From NCBI GenBank assembly GCA_038251425.1, contig JBBSBI010000005.1, positions 1 to 64,000 on the forward strand: 64,000 nucleotides of DNA. The letters are read 5' to 3'. The DNA comes from JBBRRP01 sp038251425 (GTDB lineage Bacteria > Myxococcota_A > Polyangia > Polyangiales > Polyangiaceae). The notes beneath the pieces were generated by a model. That model made no database searches, was not told where the DNA came from, and was given only the letters and a program-made list of their open reading frames with translations. Numbering within the stretch: position 1 is the first letter of the stretch; each line of letters starts with the position of its first letter. Below, piece by piece: positions 1 to 7,775 of the stretch. The translations under genes and the position numbers were made by a program.

Positions 1-869
1 CGGCTCGCCTGCGCCAGCTCCCAAAATACCTTCACCACTTCTCGTTGCAGGCTGCGGCTGCGCGCGCACAGCGAGACATCGTAGCCTAAAGGGGGCTTGA
101 GCTCCGAGAGCACCGTCACCGACAGTGGGCTGCTATCGAGCACCAACCGTGGCACCAACGCCAGGCCTCCACCCAAGCTAACCATCGCGATAATACCTTC
201 ATTGCCGCGGACCTCAGCAACGATGCGTGCTTGAGCTTTCTTGGAGCGAAACCACGCGTCCAGCCGCTCGCGCTCCAGACCGGCTGGCGGCGCAATCCAG
301 GGAGCATTCGCCCATCCACCGTCTGCAATCAATCCCGCCAGGAGTTGGCGGTCGGCGGGACCAATGAATGCAAGCTCCGTGCTACCAAGCACGCAACGCT
401 CCAATTCGCTGCGACGCTTAGGATCGGTGGGGATCACGGCTAGGTCCACTTCTCCAGCTTCAAGCTGGAGCAACGAACGCGATGCATCTTGAGTCACGAG
501 GCGCAACGTGATGCGCGGATAACGCTCCCGACAGCGTGCTAAAAGTCTTGGCAAGAGCGAGTGGCACGCGGTGACAGTGCAAGCAATGCGCAGCTCTCCC
601 GAAGGAGAATCCACCTCTTGCAGCAACTCGTTCTTCAGCTGCTCCCACTGCTCAAGCTCTTGGCGCGCATAGCGACCAAAGCGTTCGCCTGCTCGCGTGA
701 GGCCCACTTGACGCTGGTCCCGATTGAGCAACTCCACCCCCAACTCCGCCTCCATTGCTTGAACCCGGCGCGTGAGCGCGGACGGACTCATCCCGAGGGC
801 CCGGGCAGCCCGCCCAAAATGCAGACTCTGGCAAATCTGCTGAAAGGCTGCGAAATCAAGTTGTTCCAT
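1..869 (-). CDS. ilvY: LysR-family regulator IlvY (3' end outside window)
   Basis: Transcriptional activator of ilvC, by family a cytoplasmic LysR-type regulator that senses acetolactate or acetohydroxybutyrate. About 289 codons are visible and the frame runs off the left edge; the E. coli protein is 297 residues, so only a few residues are missing. The N-terminus has the LysR helix-turn-helix (FGRAARALGMSPSALTRRVQ, residues about 18-37), followed by an effector domain with the usual LVTQDASRSLLQLEAGEVDL and AVIPTDP segments. It starts at an ATG 154 bp upstream of the divergent ilvC, the classic ilvY-ilvC arrangement. The assignment rests on both the LysR fold and this neighbour. The frame is open-ended because the gene crosses the window boundary. 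Confidence 0.9.
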   Translation of the reverse strand, partial: MEQLDFAAFQQICQSLHFGRAARALGMSPSALTRRVQAMEAELGVELLNRDQRQVGLTRAGERFGRYARQELEQWEQLKNELLQEVDSPSGELRIACTVTACHSLLPRLLARCRERYPRITLRLVTQDASRSLLQLEAGEVDLAVIPTDPKRRSELERCVLGSTELAFIGPADRQLLAGLIADGGWANAPWIAPPAGLERERLDAWFRSKKAQARIVAEVRGNEGIIAMVSLGGGLALVPRLVLDSSPLSVTVLSELKPPLGYDVSLCARSRSLQREVVKVFWELAQAS

Positions 870-901
870 GGGCTTTCCGCAGTGTACGGAATTCTGCATT
901 C

Positions 902-948
902 GTTGCAATATACGCAACACTCCAGTCGGAATATAGCAATTGCAGCAA
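902..948. promoter_or_regulatory. ilvY-ilvC intergenic operator region
   Basis: Between the divergent genes lies an inverted repeat GTTGC-N7-GCAAC (902-918), a LysR-type T-N11-A box. A second cluster, GCAATTGC (936-943) overlapping TTGC-A-GCAA (940-948), follows. Two tandem operators between ilvY and ilvC are known for the E. coli system, so these are the likely IlvY sites. The binding itself is inferred. Confidence 0.55.
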
Positions 949-1023
949 CGTGGGGCAAGCCGTAAGCTCATCCCCTGCGCGACGGCTGGCTTAGCCCAGC
1001 GCCCTTTACCCAGGAGTTACCCG

Positions 1024-2511
1024 ATGGCCCGCAACAACTATTTCAATACCCTTACCATGGCCCACAAGCTCGACCAGATCGGTCGCTGTCGCTTCATGGC
1101 GCGCTCCGAGTTTTCAAAGGGCGTCGAGAAGCTGCGTGGCAAGAAAATCGTCATCATTGGCTGTGGCGCACAGGGCTTGAACCAAGGCCTCAACATGCGT
1201 GATTCTGGTTTGGACATCAGCTACGCGCTCCGCGACAGCGCGATCACCGAAAAGCGTGCCAGCTGGAAAGGCGCTACCGACAATGGCTTCCGTGTGGGCA
1301 GCTACCAAGAATTGATCCCGACGGCTGATCTGGTGCTGAACCTCACGCCCGACAAACAACACAGCCCCGTCGTTGCACAGGTGATGCCGCTGATGAAGAA
1401 AGGCGCCACGCTGGCCTACAGCCACGGCTTCAACATCGTCGAAGAAGGCATGCGGATCCGTGAAGATTTGACGGTGATCATGGTCGCCCCCAAATGCCCG
1501 GGGACCGAAGTGCGCGAGGAGTACAAACGCGGATTTGGCGTTCCTACCCTGATCGCCGTGCACCCTGAAAACGATCCTCAAGGCGAGGGCCTCGAGATTG
1601 CCAAGGCCTACGCCGCTGCCACGGGTGGTGATCGTGCGGGCGTTCTCGAAAGCTCATTTGTTGCCGAAGTGAAGAGCGATCTGATGGGCGAGCAGACAAT
1701 CCTCTGCGGCATGCTGCAAACAGGCTCTCTGCTGTGCTTCGACAAAATGGTCGAAAAGGGCGTTAAGCCGGAATATGCAGCTCGGCTGGTCCAGTTTGGT
1801 TGGGAAACAGTCACCGAAGCCCTGAAGCACGGCGGCATCACCACCATGCTGGATCGCCTTGATAATCCCTCAAAATTGAAAGCCTTCGAGCTTGCCCGAG
1901 AGCTGAAGGATCTCATGCGCCCCCTCTACAACAAGCACCAGGATGACATCATCACTGGCGAATTCTCGCGCTCAATGATGGAAGATTGGGATGCCGGCGA
2001 CAAGAATCTTCTCAGCTGGCGCGCAGCGACGGCCGACACCGCGTTCGAACGCACCGAGATCCAAGCGGCTCCGATCCCCGAGCAAGAGTTCTTCGACCAC
2101 GGCGTGCTCATGATCGCCATGGTCAAGGCGGGCGTGGAATTGGCATTTGAGTCCATGATAGCGGTTGGGATGAAGGCCGAGAGCGCGTACTACGAGTCGC
2201 TCCACGAGGTGCCCTTGATCGCCAACTTGATCAGCCGAAAGAAGCTGTATGAGATGAACAAAGTGATCTCGGACACCGCAGAATACGGCTGCTATCTCTT
2301 CAGCCACGCTTGTGTGCCGCTGCTGCGAAGCTTCATGAGCAAACAAGATTCGAACGTGATTGGTAAGAAGTTCGGCACTGGGAGCAACGGCGTGGACAAT
2401 CTCACGCTCATCCAGGTCAATGCTGAGATCCAGTCGCACCCAGTTGAAACGATTGGGCGCACGTTGCGTGGTTACATGACTGCGATGAAGTCGATCAGCG
2501 TGAGCGGCTAA
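1024..2511 (+). CDS. ilvC: Ketol-acid reductoisomerase, class II (KARI)
   Basis: Converts acetolactate or acetohydroxybutyrate to the dihydroxy acids in valine, leucine and isoleucine synthesis, using NADPH and Mg2+. It is 495 residues, the length of the long class II enzymes (E. coli 491), not the roughly 340-residue class I form. The Rossmann motif GCGAQG is at about residues 47-52. Metal-binding and catalytic segments such as VAEVKSDLMGEQTILCG and the duplicated C-terminal knotted domain are present. The open frame extends upstream to 940, but ATG 1024 is preceded by AGGAG (1012-1016) and gives the canonical N-terminus MARNNYFNTL. It is divergent from ilvY, so probably activated by IlvY. 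The close resemblance to enterobacterial IlvC suggests transfer, which is an inference. Confidence 0.96.
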   Translation: MARNNYFNTLTMAHKLDQIGRCRFMARSEFSKGVEKLRGKKIVIIGCGAQGLNQGLNMRDSGLDISYALRDSAITEKRASWKGATDNGFRVGSYQELIPTADLVLNLTPDKQHSPVVAQVMPLMKKGATLAYSHGFNIVEEGMRIREDLTVIMVAPKCPGTEVREEYKRGFGVPTLIAVHPENDPQGEGLEIAKAYAAATGGDRAGVLESSFVAEVKSDLMGEQTILCGMLQTGSLLCFDKMVEKGVKPEYAARLVQFGWETVTEALKHGGITTMLDRLDNPSKLKAFELARELKDLMRPLYNKHQDDIITGEFSRSMMEDWDAGDKNLLSWRAATADTAFERTEIQAAPIPEQEFFDHGVLMIAMVKAGVELAFESMIAVGMKAESAYYESLHEVPLIANLISRKKLYEMNKVISDTAEYGCYLFSHACVPLLRSFMSKQDSNVIGKKFGTGSNGVDNLTLIQVNAEIQSHPVETIGRTLRGYMTAMKSISVSG

Positions 2512-2544
2512 CGCACGTATTTTGCCCAGCCGAGGGGCAGGACG

Positions 2545-2562
2545 GGAGCTTCTTAAAGCTCC
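2545..2562. terminator. Hairpin between convergent ilvC and the OmpA-like gene
   Basis: GGAGCTT-CTTA-AAGCTCC forms a 7-bp perfect stem 33 bp after the ilvC stop and overlapping the stop codon of the convergent gene. There is no strong T-run. It is plausibly a two-way terminator. Confidence 0.4.
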
Positions 2563-3470
2563 TTAGCCTCAATCCTTCGGTTCTCTTGGCGCCCAGCATC
2601 CGTCTCGTTGGGCGCTATCGGGCGCTCATCGCCATAGCCAACGAACTCGATGCGGCTGCCTTCGATACCCTTGGAAATCAGGTGATCGCGACAAGCCTGA
2701 GCCCGCCGTACCGAGAGAGCCTTGTTGGCCTTCGCGTCGCCGACATTGTCCGTATGGCCCGAGATCTCAATGCGAGCGCTCTTCTTGTGCGTCATGTATT
2801 CGACCACACTGTCGAGCCGCGAGAATGACTCAGCTCGGATCGTGGCCTTAGCCGTATCGAAGCTCACACCCTGCAGCACAAAGCGTGGCTCTGTGGCTGA
2901 AGCTGCTCCGCGTTTGGCCAAAAGCGCCGGTGCCGGCGTGAAGCGCTTATAGCGAAGTGTTAGCCTGATGTTCTGATTGGGCTCATCGCTCACCGGGACC
3001 GTCGCGTTGATTTCTTTGCGGCCCAGGCTCAAGTAGACCACTTCGTATTTTTGGCCTGCTCGAACGAGCACCTCGGCGTAGCCCTCCGGGTCCGTCTCCT
3101 CGGTGTAGTATTTGGTGCCATCGGGGGCGGTGAGAGAAATGACGATGCCAGTAATGGGACCTTTTTCCTTGTCCACAACCGTGAACTTCATCGCGGCTTC
3201 GGTTTTCGTGGGCGTGATCTTGGAAGCCTTGGCGCCGTGTGCGCCTTTCGCGGTGTCCGAAGCATTGAGCTTGAACTCTTTACCCGTGTTCGCGTCGGCG
3301 CTCGCTTCGGCGGGTGGGCTCGCATCTATAGGCTGGCTTTCTGGCTCAGCTGTCGGCAGCGCGGGGGTTTCTTCAGCTTCCGTGCCGGCCTCGGGAGACT
3401 GAACCGGTGGCGCACCTCCACAGGCAACCAAAGCGAGCGTAAGAATCGTGACGGGGGCAAAATGACGCAT
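2553..3470 (-). CDS. OmpA-family peptidoglycan-binding lipoprotein
   Basis: A 305-residue envelope protein. The N-terminus MRHFAPVTILTLALVAC carries a lipoprotein signal with lipobox LVAC. An Ala/Pro/Glu-rich linker follows, then a carboxypeptidase-regulatory-like (SpaA/CarboxypepD_reg) beta domain at about 95-175 (TGIVISLTAPDGTKYYTEET). The C-terminal OmpA domain (about 195-305) has the motifs VSFDTAKATI, ISGHTDNVGD, LSVRRAQACRDHL and GYGDERPIAPN, including the Asp and Arg that bind diaminopimelate in the family. The protein is probably anchored in the outer membrane and bound to peptidoglycan. The frame is open 15 codons further upstream, but ATG 3470 puts the signal sequence at the start. 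Confidence 0.85.
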   Translation of the reverse strand: MRHFAPVTILTLALVACGGAPPVQSPEAGTEAEETPALPTAEPESQPIDASPPAEASADANTGKEFKLNASDTAKGAHGAKASKITPTKTEAAMKFTVVDKEKGPITGIVISLTAPDGTKYYTEETDPEGYAEVLVRAGQKYEVVYLSLGRKEINATVPVSDEPNQNIRLTLRYKRFTPAPALLAKRGAASATEPRFVLQGVSFDTAKATIRAESFSRLDSVVEYMTHKKSARIEISGHTDNVGDAKANKALSVRRAQACRDHLISKGIEGSRIEFVGYGDERPIAPNETDAGRQENRRIEAKEL

Positions 3471-3569
3471 AGGGCTTTCATTCAACCTGATGCCACGCCT
3501 CAGCGAAAGCACCAAAGTCGACAGACTTCTGGTTCACGACCCAGAGGCAGGTTTTGTCGAGAACAAGAA

Positions 3570-3585
3570 AGTAAGCATGCTTACT
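3570..3585. promoter_or_regulatory. 16-bp perfect palindrome, operator-like
   Basis: AGTAAGCATGCTTACT is a perfect palindrome in the 289-bp gap between the OmpA-like lipoprotein (start 3470) and the gene at 3760, which are divergent. The size and symmetry fit a dimeric repressor site. No regulator gene is adjacent. The rest of this gap shows nothing recognisable. Confidence 0.4.
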
Positions 3586-3759
3586 ATCTTGCAGCGCCGA
3601 ATCGCGGCTCAGACCCCTGCCGCTGTTTCGCGGAGCTTGAGCAAATTTCACCTTCAATGTCGCTTCCTCAAGCCAAACATCGAACCATCAAGCTGCATAC
3701 CGAGCAGACTCAAGCGAAGGGAGTAGCCGCGTGGGGCTGGCCACGATACGCTGCTGAGA

Positions 3760-4578
3760 ATGCGCGGCGCTTCCACTGGCGGAATATCTGGAACCGGCGG
3801 CCAAGCCAAGCAGGACCTTGCTGAGCTTCAGCGCAAGCGCCTTCGCTCAACGATCGCGTGGGCCCGGGAGATCCGAACAACGCTGGGCCAGCTGATGGAA
3901 GCGCACGGCGAACGGGTCCATTTTCGCCCGTCGGCAGGCGGAATCACGATGGTGGGGCTTCTGCCAGAACGGCCACAACGCGGAGTGCGCATTTCGAACG
4001 CTGCAGAATTGGCAGAGCGGTTTGAAGCCGAGTTCGGGCTGCATTGTCGTGATATCGCGGAAGGGCGGATCACGGGAGAGAATGCGCTCAGAAGCTACTT
4101 GATTCGAACGGCCCATCAACACGAGCAGCGCCTAACGCCACTCAACGCAGCAACGCAGATCACCAACGCTCCAGCCGAGCTCACGTTCATCACGGATGGG
4201 CTTTCCCTGCCTTTCTCGGGGGGGAAGACGGAAGGCGACCTTTTGGCACTGCGGCGCGATGCTGGGCGCTGCACGCCCGTGCTCCTGCAATTGAAGGACA
4301 ATCGGCACCTTAACCGTTTGCTCCCACAGGTTGAGAACTTTGCGCCTCTCATCGATCAGCACGCTGAGCTCTTCGCTGAACTCTTCGGAGCGGTGCTAGA
4401 AGAGGATATCGCCTTCGATGCTCCAGCCGAGAAGTGGATTGTGTGGCCAGCCGTTGCGTTTCAGCCGGATCGGCAAACGGAGAAGCTGCGCGAGCGTGGG
4501 ATTCGAACCGTTTGCTACACGGAAACAAATGGCAGCTTCGAATTCGTATGCTCGGATTCAGCGCCAGGGAACGCCTAA
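3760..4578 (+). CDS. Hypothetical protein with possible nuclease-like core
   Basis: A 272-residue soluble protein that I do not recognise. The N-terminal half is charged and helical (about 20-60). From about residue 135 it has alternating beta segments: AELTFITDGLSLPF, then an acidic EGDLLALRRD, then TPVLLQLKDNRHLNRLL. The arrangement D..E-G-D...Q-L-K resembles a PD-(D/E)XK core, but the QLK motif is degenerate and this is a guess from spacing only. No signal peptide or membrane segment is present. The start is the first ATG of the frame; a GGGAG sits about 40 bp upstream, so the start is not firmly fixed. The 269 bp downstream, up to 4847, hold no gene I can support. Confidence 0.5.
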   Translation: MRGASTGGISGTGGQAKQDLAELQRKRLRSTIAWAREIRTTLGQLMEAHGERVHFRPSAGGITMVGLLPERPQRGVRISNAAELAERFEAEFGLHCRDIAEGRITGENALRSYLIRTAHQHEQRLTPLNAATQITNAPAELTFITDGLSLPFSGGKTEGDLLALRRDAGRCTPVLLQLKDNRHLNRLLPQVENFAPLIDQHAELFAELFGAVLEEDIAFDAPAEKWIVWPAVAFQPDRQTEKLRERGIRTVCYTETNGSFEFVCSDSAPGNA

Positions 4579-4847
4579 TCACTGGGCAATAGGATCGATA
4601 AAGGAACATCAAAATCGCGCAGTGAAGCCAGGTCGACGGTCGCCCTGTACATGGCTGCCTGAATCTAGCATCGCCTCCGGCTCAAGTAACCTAGGGGGAG
4701 AGAGGGAAACGCAGCTGGAAACGAACAAATCCCGCAACTCAACTCTCAAGCTGCCGAATGGGCATCTACGCAGAATCTAGATCTAGGGGGGACATAATCG
4801 TGGCGTGAACGTATGCTCGCTGCCACTTTGAAGCCGGGAGATCGCCA

Positions 4848-6449
4848 ATGAATCCAGCCAAGATCCGAATCCACTACGCCAACGGAGCCACCGAGGAACG
4901 CGCGTTCCCACCAGGCCAATACAGGATCGGGCGCGAAACGGGCGAATTAGTGCTCCGGGATCCGAATGTTTCAACCAATCACGCCATCTTGACCATCGAT
5001 CCGGGCTCGGTCGTCATCACAGATATCGGTTCGACCAACGGAACATTCGACGCCAATGGTCAACGGCTCTCCGCCCCGCTCGCTCTCGGGGTAGGCCAAT
5101 GGGTGAAGCTCGGAGCTTCCAGCCTGGTGATCCTCGAGAATGCCAGCGCGCCTGCAGGAACGCAGATCATGGCGCAGGTGCCGGCGCAGGGAGCTGCACC
5201 CTACGCCCCGCCTGCAGCGGCTCCCGCATACCAACAGCAGCCCTACGCCCCGCCCGCAGCCGTATACCAACAGCCGTATGTCGCTCCGCCTCACCAGCAG
5301 CCAGCCGCAACTCCTCCTGGATATGCTGCCGCAGCGAGTGCTCTGGTTTACGCTCCACAGCCTCAGGTTTCACAGCAAGTGTTTCAGAACACAAGTGGCG
5401 CTGGTTCCGCGTTCAGCCACCCTGAGCAACTGATTCGCCACAGTTATCCACTGCAGGCGAGTGGATTTGGGATCAGTGACGCGGTCGGTTTGCTCATCAA
5501 GACGGCCCCGTACCTCGGTGCCAGGCTTGTCATCCTGTTTGGGGTGAGCATGACGGGCCTCATTTATTGGATCGTCAATATTGCGATAGCTGTGTTTTTT
5601 GGTAACCGCTCGCCGTTGATCGGCTGGATTTGGATTGTGATGACCCTTGGCGCCGCGGGTTGGTTTTGGCGCACCGTCGTGCGCTATTTCTTGTACCTGC
5701 TGAAGGCTGGCCACATTGCCGTGCTCACCGAGCTGATTACGAAGGGCCAAATCGGCAACGGCTCCGAAGGCATGTTCTCCTACGGCAAGCGCATCGTGAA
5801 GGCTCGCTTTGGCGAAATCTCCGTGCTTTTTGCGGTGGATATGGTCGTAGATGGCGTGGTCAATGCTTTCAACCGCACGCTCGATTGGGTAGGCAGCTTG
5901 ATCCCCGTACCGGGGCTCGACTCGGTAGTGGGTTTCGTCAAAGCTGTGATGCGCGCGAGCACTACCTATATCGATGAAACCATCTTTTCATACAACTTGG
6001 CGCGCGGCGATGAGAACGTGTACCGGAGCTCCAAAGATGGGCTCATCTATTATGCTCAGAACGCCAAGGAGATCCTCAAGACGGGCGTTTGGGTAGTGAT
6101 CCTGGAGAAGGTGCTGTCGTTTATCACCTTCATGGTTATTTTTGTGCCAGCGCTAGTGTTCGCATCACTGCTCCCAACCAGCGGTTGGGGTTTCCTGGTG
6201 CAACTCACTGCTGTCATTGCGGCACTGATGTTCACCTACGACGTTCAGCAGGCCGTGCTCCGTCCGCTCTTTCTGACGATGGTCATGCTCAAGTATCACG
6301 CGGTGGTTCAAAATCAGCCGATCAACGCTGAGTGGGACCAACGCTTGGACAACGTCAGCGACAAGTTCAAAGAGCTGAAGGGCAAGGCTTCTGAATGGGT
6401 CAGCGGTACCCCGATGACGGCTGCTCCGCGGCATGGCCTCCCCGCGTAA
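4848..6449 (+). CDS. FHA-domain integral membrane protein
   Basis: 533 residues. Residues about 20-95 form a forkhead-associated domain that binds phosphothreonine peptides, with the conserved motifs YRIGRE, DPNVSTNHAILTI and DIGSTNGTFDANG. Next comes a low-complexity Ala/Pro/Gln/Tyr linker (about 105-180) with repeated YAPPAA and YQQPY units. The C-terminal 330 residues hold about five or six hydrophobic segments (for example VILFGVSMTGLIYWIVNIAI and LSFITFMVIFVPALVFASLL). The membrane part belongs to no family I can name. GGAG at about 4836 supports ATG 4848. Ser/Thr kinases elsewhere in the window could supply phosphorylated partners, but that is inference. Confidence 0.75.
   Translation: MNPAKIRIHYANGATEERAFPPGQYRIGRETGELVLRDPNVSTNHAILTIDPGSVVITDIGSTNGTFDANGQRLSAPLALGVGQWVKLGASSLVILENASAPAGTQIMAQVPAQGAAPYAPPAAAPAYQQQPYAPPAAVYQQPYVAPPHQQPAATPPGYAAAASALVYAPQPQVSQQVFQNTSGAGSAFSHPEQLIRHSYPLQASGFGISDAVGLLIKTAPYLGARLVILFGVSMTGLIYWIVNIAIAVFFGNRSPLIGWIWIVMTLGAAGWFWRTVVRYFLYLLKAGHIAVLTELITKGQIGNGSEGMFSYGKRIVKARFGEISVLFAVDMVVDGVVNAFNRTLDWVGSLIPVPGLDSVVGFVKAVMRASTTYIDETIFSYNLARGDENVYRSSKDGLIYYAQNAKEILKTGVWVVILEKVLSFITFMVIFVPALVFASLLPTSGWGFLVQLTAVIAALMFTYDVQQAVLRPLFLTMVMLKYHAVVQNQPINAEWDQRLDNVSDKFKELKGKASEWVSGTPMTAAPRHGLPA
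5199..5279 (+). repeat. Tandem repeat coding the Pro/Gln linker
   Basis: Two adjacent copies of a unit of about 40 bp, each beginning CCCTACGCCCCGCC (5199 and 5241) and containing ATACCAACAG, encode the YAPPAA..YQQ linker of the FHA protein. Such copies could expand or contract by slippage. Confidence 0.7.
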
Positions 6450-6477
6450 CCAGGTAAGGAAGATATCATCCATGAGT

Positions 6478-6501
6478 GCCTGGAACCCTTCAGTTCCAGG
6501 C
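6478..6501 (+). terminator. Hairpin after the FHA gene
   Basis: GCCTGGAAC-CCTTCA-GTTCCAGGC forms a 9-bp perfect stem with a 6-nt loop, 28 bp after the FHA stop codon. It lacks a T-run, so it may be a weak or Rho-assisted terminator. Confidence 0.5.
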
Positions 6502-6611
6502 GCCGAACTCCGCTCTTGAATCCCTCCTTGAACCTATGCCGGCTCTGCGGAAAAGCAGGGCCTGTCTCGTTTTTGGGAGGCGGATGCGCAGAATCATGCT
6601 CCACTTTCCGG

Positions 6612-7709
6612 ATGCAAACTGTACTTGCCAGCGCTCAACGCGCGGTCCGTCGCCTCGGAGCTCTAGGCCTACTGCTCGCATCGTCAGAAGCTGAGGCGCG
6701 CCCAACCGGCGAACCACAAGCGTGTACAAACTGCCACGAGAAGAAGGTGGGCCCCACTATCAACGTAACGCTCAGCAACGAACACCCCGCCCCTTCGGAA
6801 AAGATCTCGTTGCGCGTCGCACTCACAGCCAACGCCACTGATGCACTTCGGACAGGATTTTATGTGACCACGAACGATGTGGGCGCGTTCACCCTGGTTG
6901 AGCCTACTGCTACCCGGCTTGAATCGCCCAGCCAAGTTGTCCACTCGCAACCCAAGGTTCTCGTCGACAAGAAAGCTGAATTTCAGGTCGAATGGACCGC
7001 GCCTGCGACGCCGGGCGTAGCCCAATTCACGATATGGTCGGTGACCGGCAATATGAACGGTACCCCCGCAGATGATAACTACGCGACGGTTGCGCCTCAG
7101 ATCGCCTTCGGTTGCGACGGCATCTATTACTATCCGGATAGAGATATGGACGGCTTCGGGGACCTGAAGCGGGGCAAGCTTTCCTGCACACCGCTGGCCG
7201 ATATGCTCACCCAGGGTGGCGACTGCGACGACACGAAAATGGAGTTCTCGCCAGCGGCGACGGAGATCTGCAACGTCCTCGACGATAACTGCAACGGTGA
7301 TCGGGACGAAGGGCTCGGTTGCGGCTTGGTCTATCCCGATGCCGACGGTGATAGTTTCGGCAGCCCTAACGGCGCCAGCGTCTACGGCGTGCCGGGGATG
7401 GGCTTCGCAGCGAAAAACACGGACTGCAATGACACGCAGGCAGCTATCTTTCCCGGAGCTCCGGAAATAGCGAACGGCATCGATGATAACTGTAACGGCC
7501 AGGTTGACGAAGCAGCAGTAGTAGCACCTGTGCCGAGTTCAGGAGCTGCTGGGAACCCTTCGCAGGGCGGGTCGCCGCCTCAGAGTTCAAACAGATCAAA
7601 CAGAGAGCAGGCCGCGTGTAGCGTGATTCCCGGGAATCCTAGCTCGCCACAGCTCGCTGGGTTAGCACTCGGCGCCGCACTCTGCGCGGCCGCACGACGA
7701 CGCCGCTAG
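6612..7709 (+). CDS. MopE-repeat, MYXO-CTERM-like secreted protein
   Basis: 365 residues from ATG 6612. The longer open frame begins at a TTG at 6516 that would bury the signal peptide (RRLGALGLLLASSEAEA). Soon after the cleavage site is CTNCHEKK, a CxxCH haem-type motif at the start of a beta-sandwich (reelin or choice-of-anchor-like, about 40-165). Then follow two copies of the MopE metal-binding repeat, CDD...EICNVLDDNCNGDRDE and CND...EIANGIDDNCNGQVDE, each preceded by YPDxDxDxFG. The tail has a Cys (ACSVIPG), a hydrophobic helix (LAGLALGAALCAAA) and a terminal RRRR, matching the MYXO-CTERM sorting pattern. It is probably exported and held at the surface. Asp-rich DxDxDG loops suggest Ca2+ or Cu binding. 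Confidence 0.8.
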   Translation: MQTVLASAQRAVRRLGALGLLLASSEAEARPTGEPQACTNCHEKKVGPTINVTLSNEHPAPSEKISLRVALTANATDALRTGFYVTTNDVGAFTLVEPTATRLESPSQVVHSQPKVLVDKKAEFQVEWTAPATPGVAQFTIWSVTGNMNGTPADDNYATVAPQIAFGCDGIYYYPDRDMDGFGDLKRGKLSCTPLADMLTQGGDCDDTKMEFSPAATEICNVLDDNCNGDRDEGLGCGLVYPDADGDSFGSPNGASVYGVPGMGFAAKNTDCNDTQAAIFPGAPEIANGIDDNCNGQVDEAAVVAPVPSSGAAGNPSQGGSPPQSSNRSNREQAACSVIPGNPSSPQLAGLALGAALCAAARRRR

Positions 7710-7775
7710 ACGGATTCTCCAACGAAGGTGCCACTTCTCCGACGAGGTGCCGCCAGGGCACCCGAGGAGTGATGA

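Noticed and set aside
4490..4520. tRNA-like GGTTCGAATCCCAC on the minus strand
   Set aside because: It lies inside a coding gene. The flanking bases cannot form a T-stem or an acceptor stem, and no D or anticodon arm is present.
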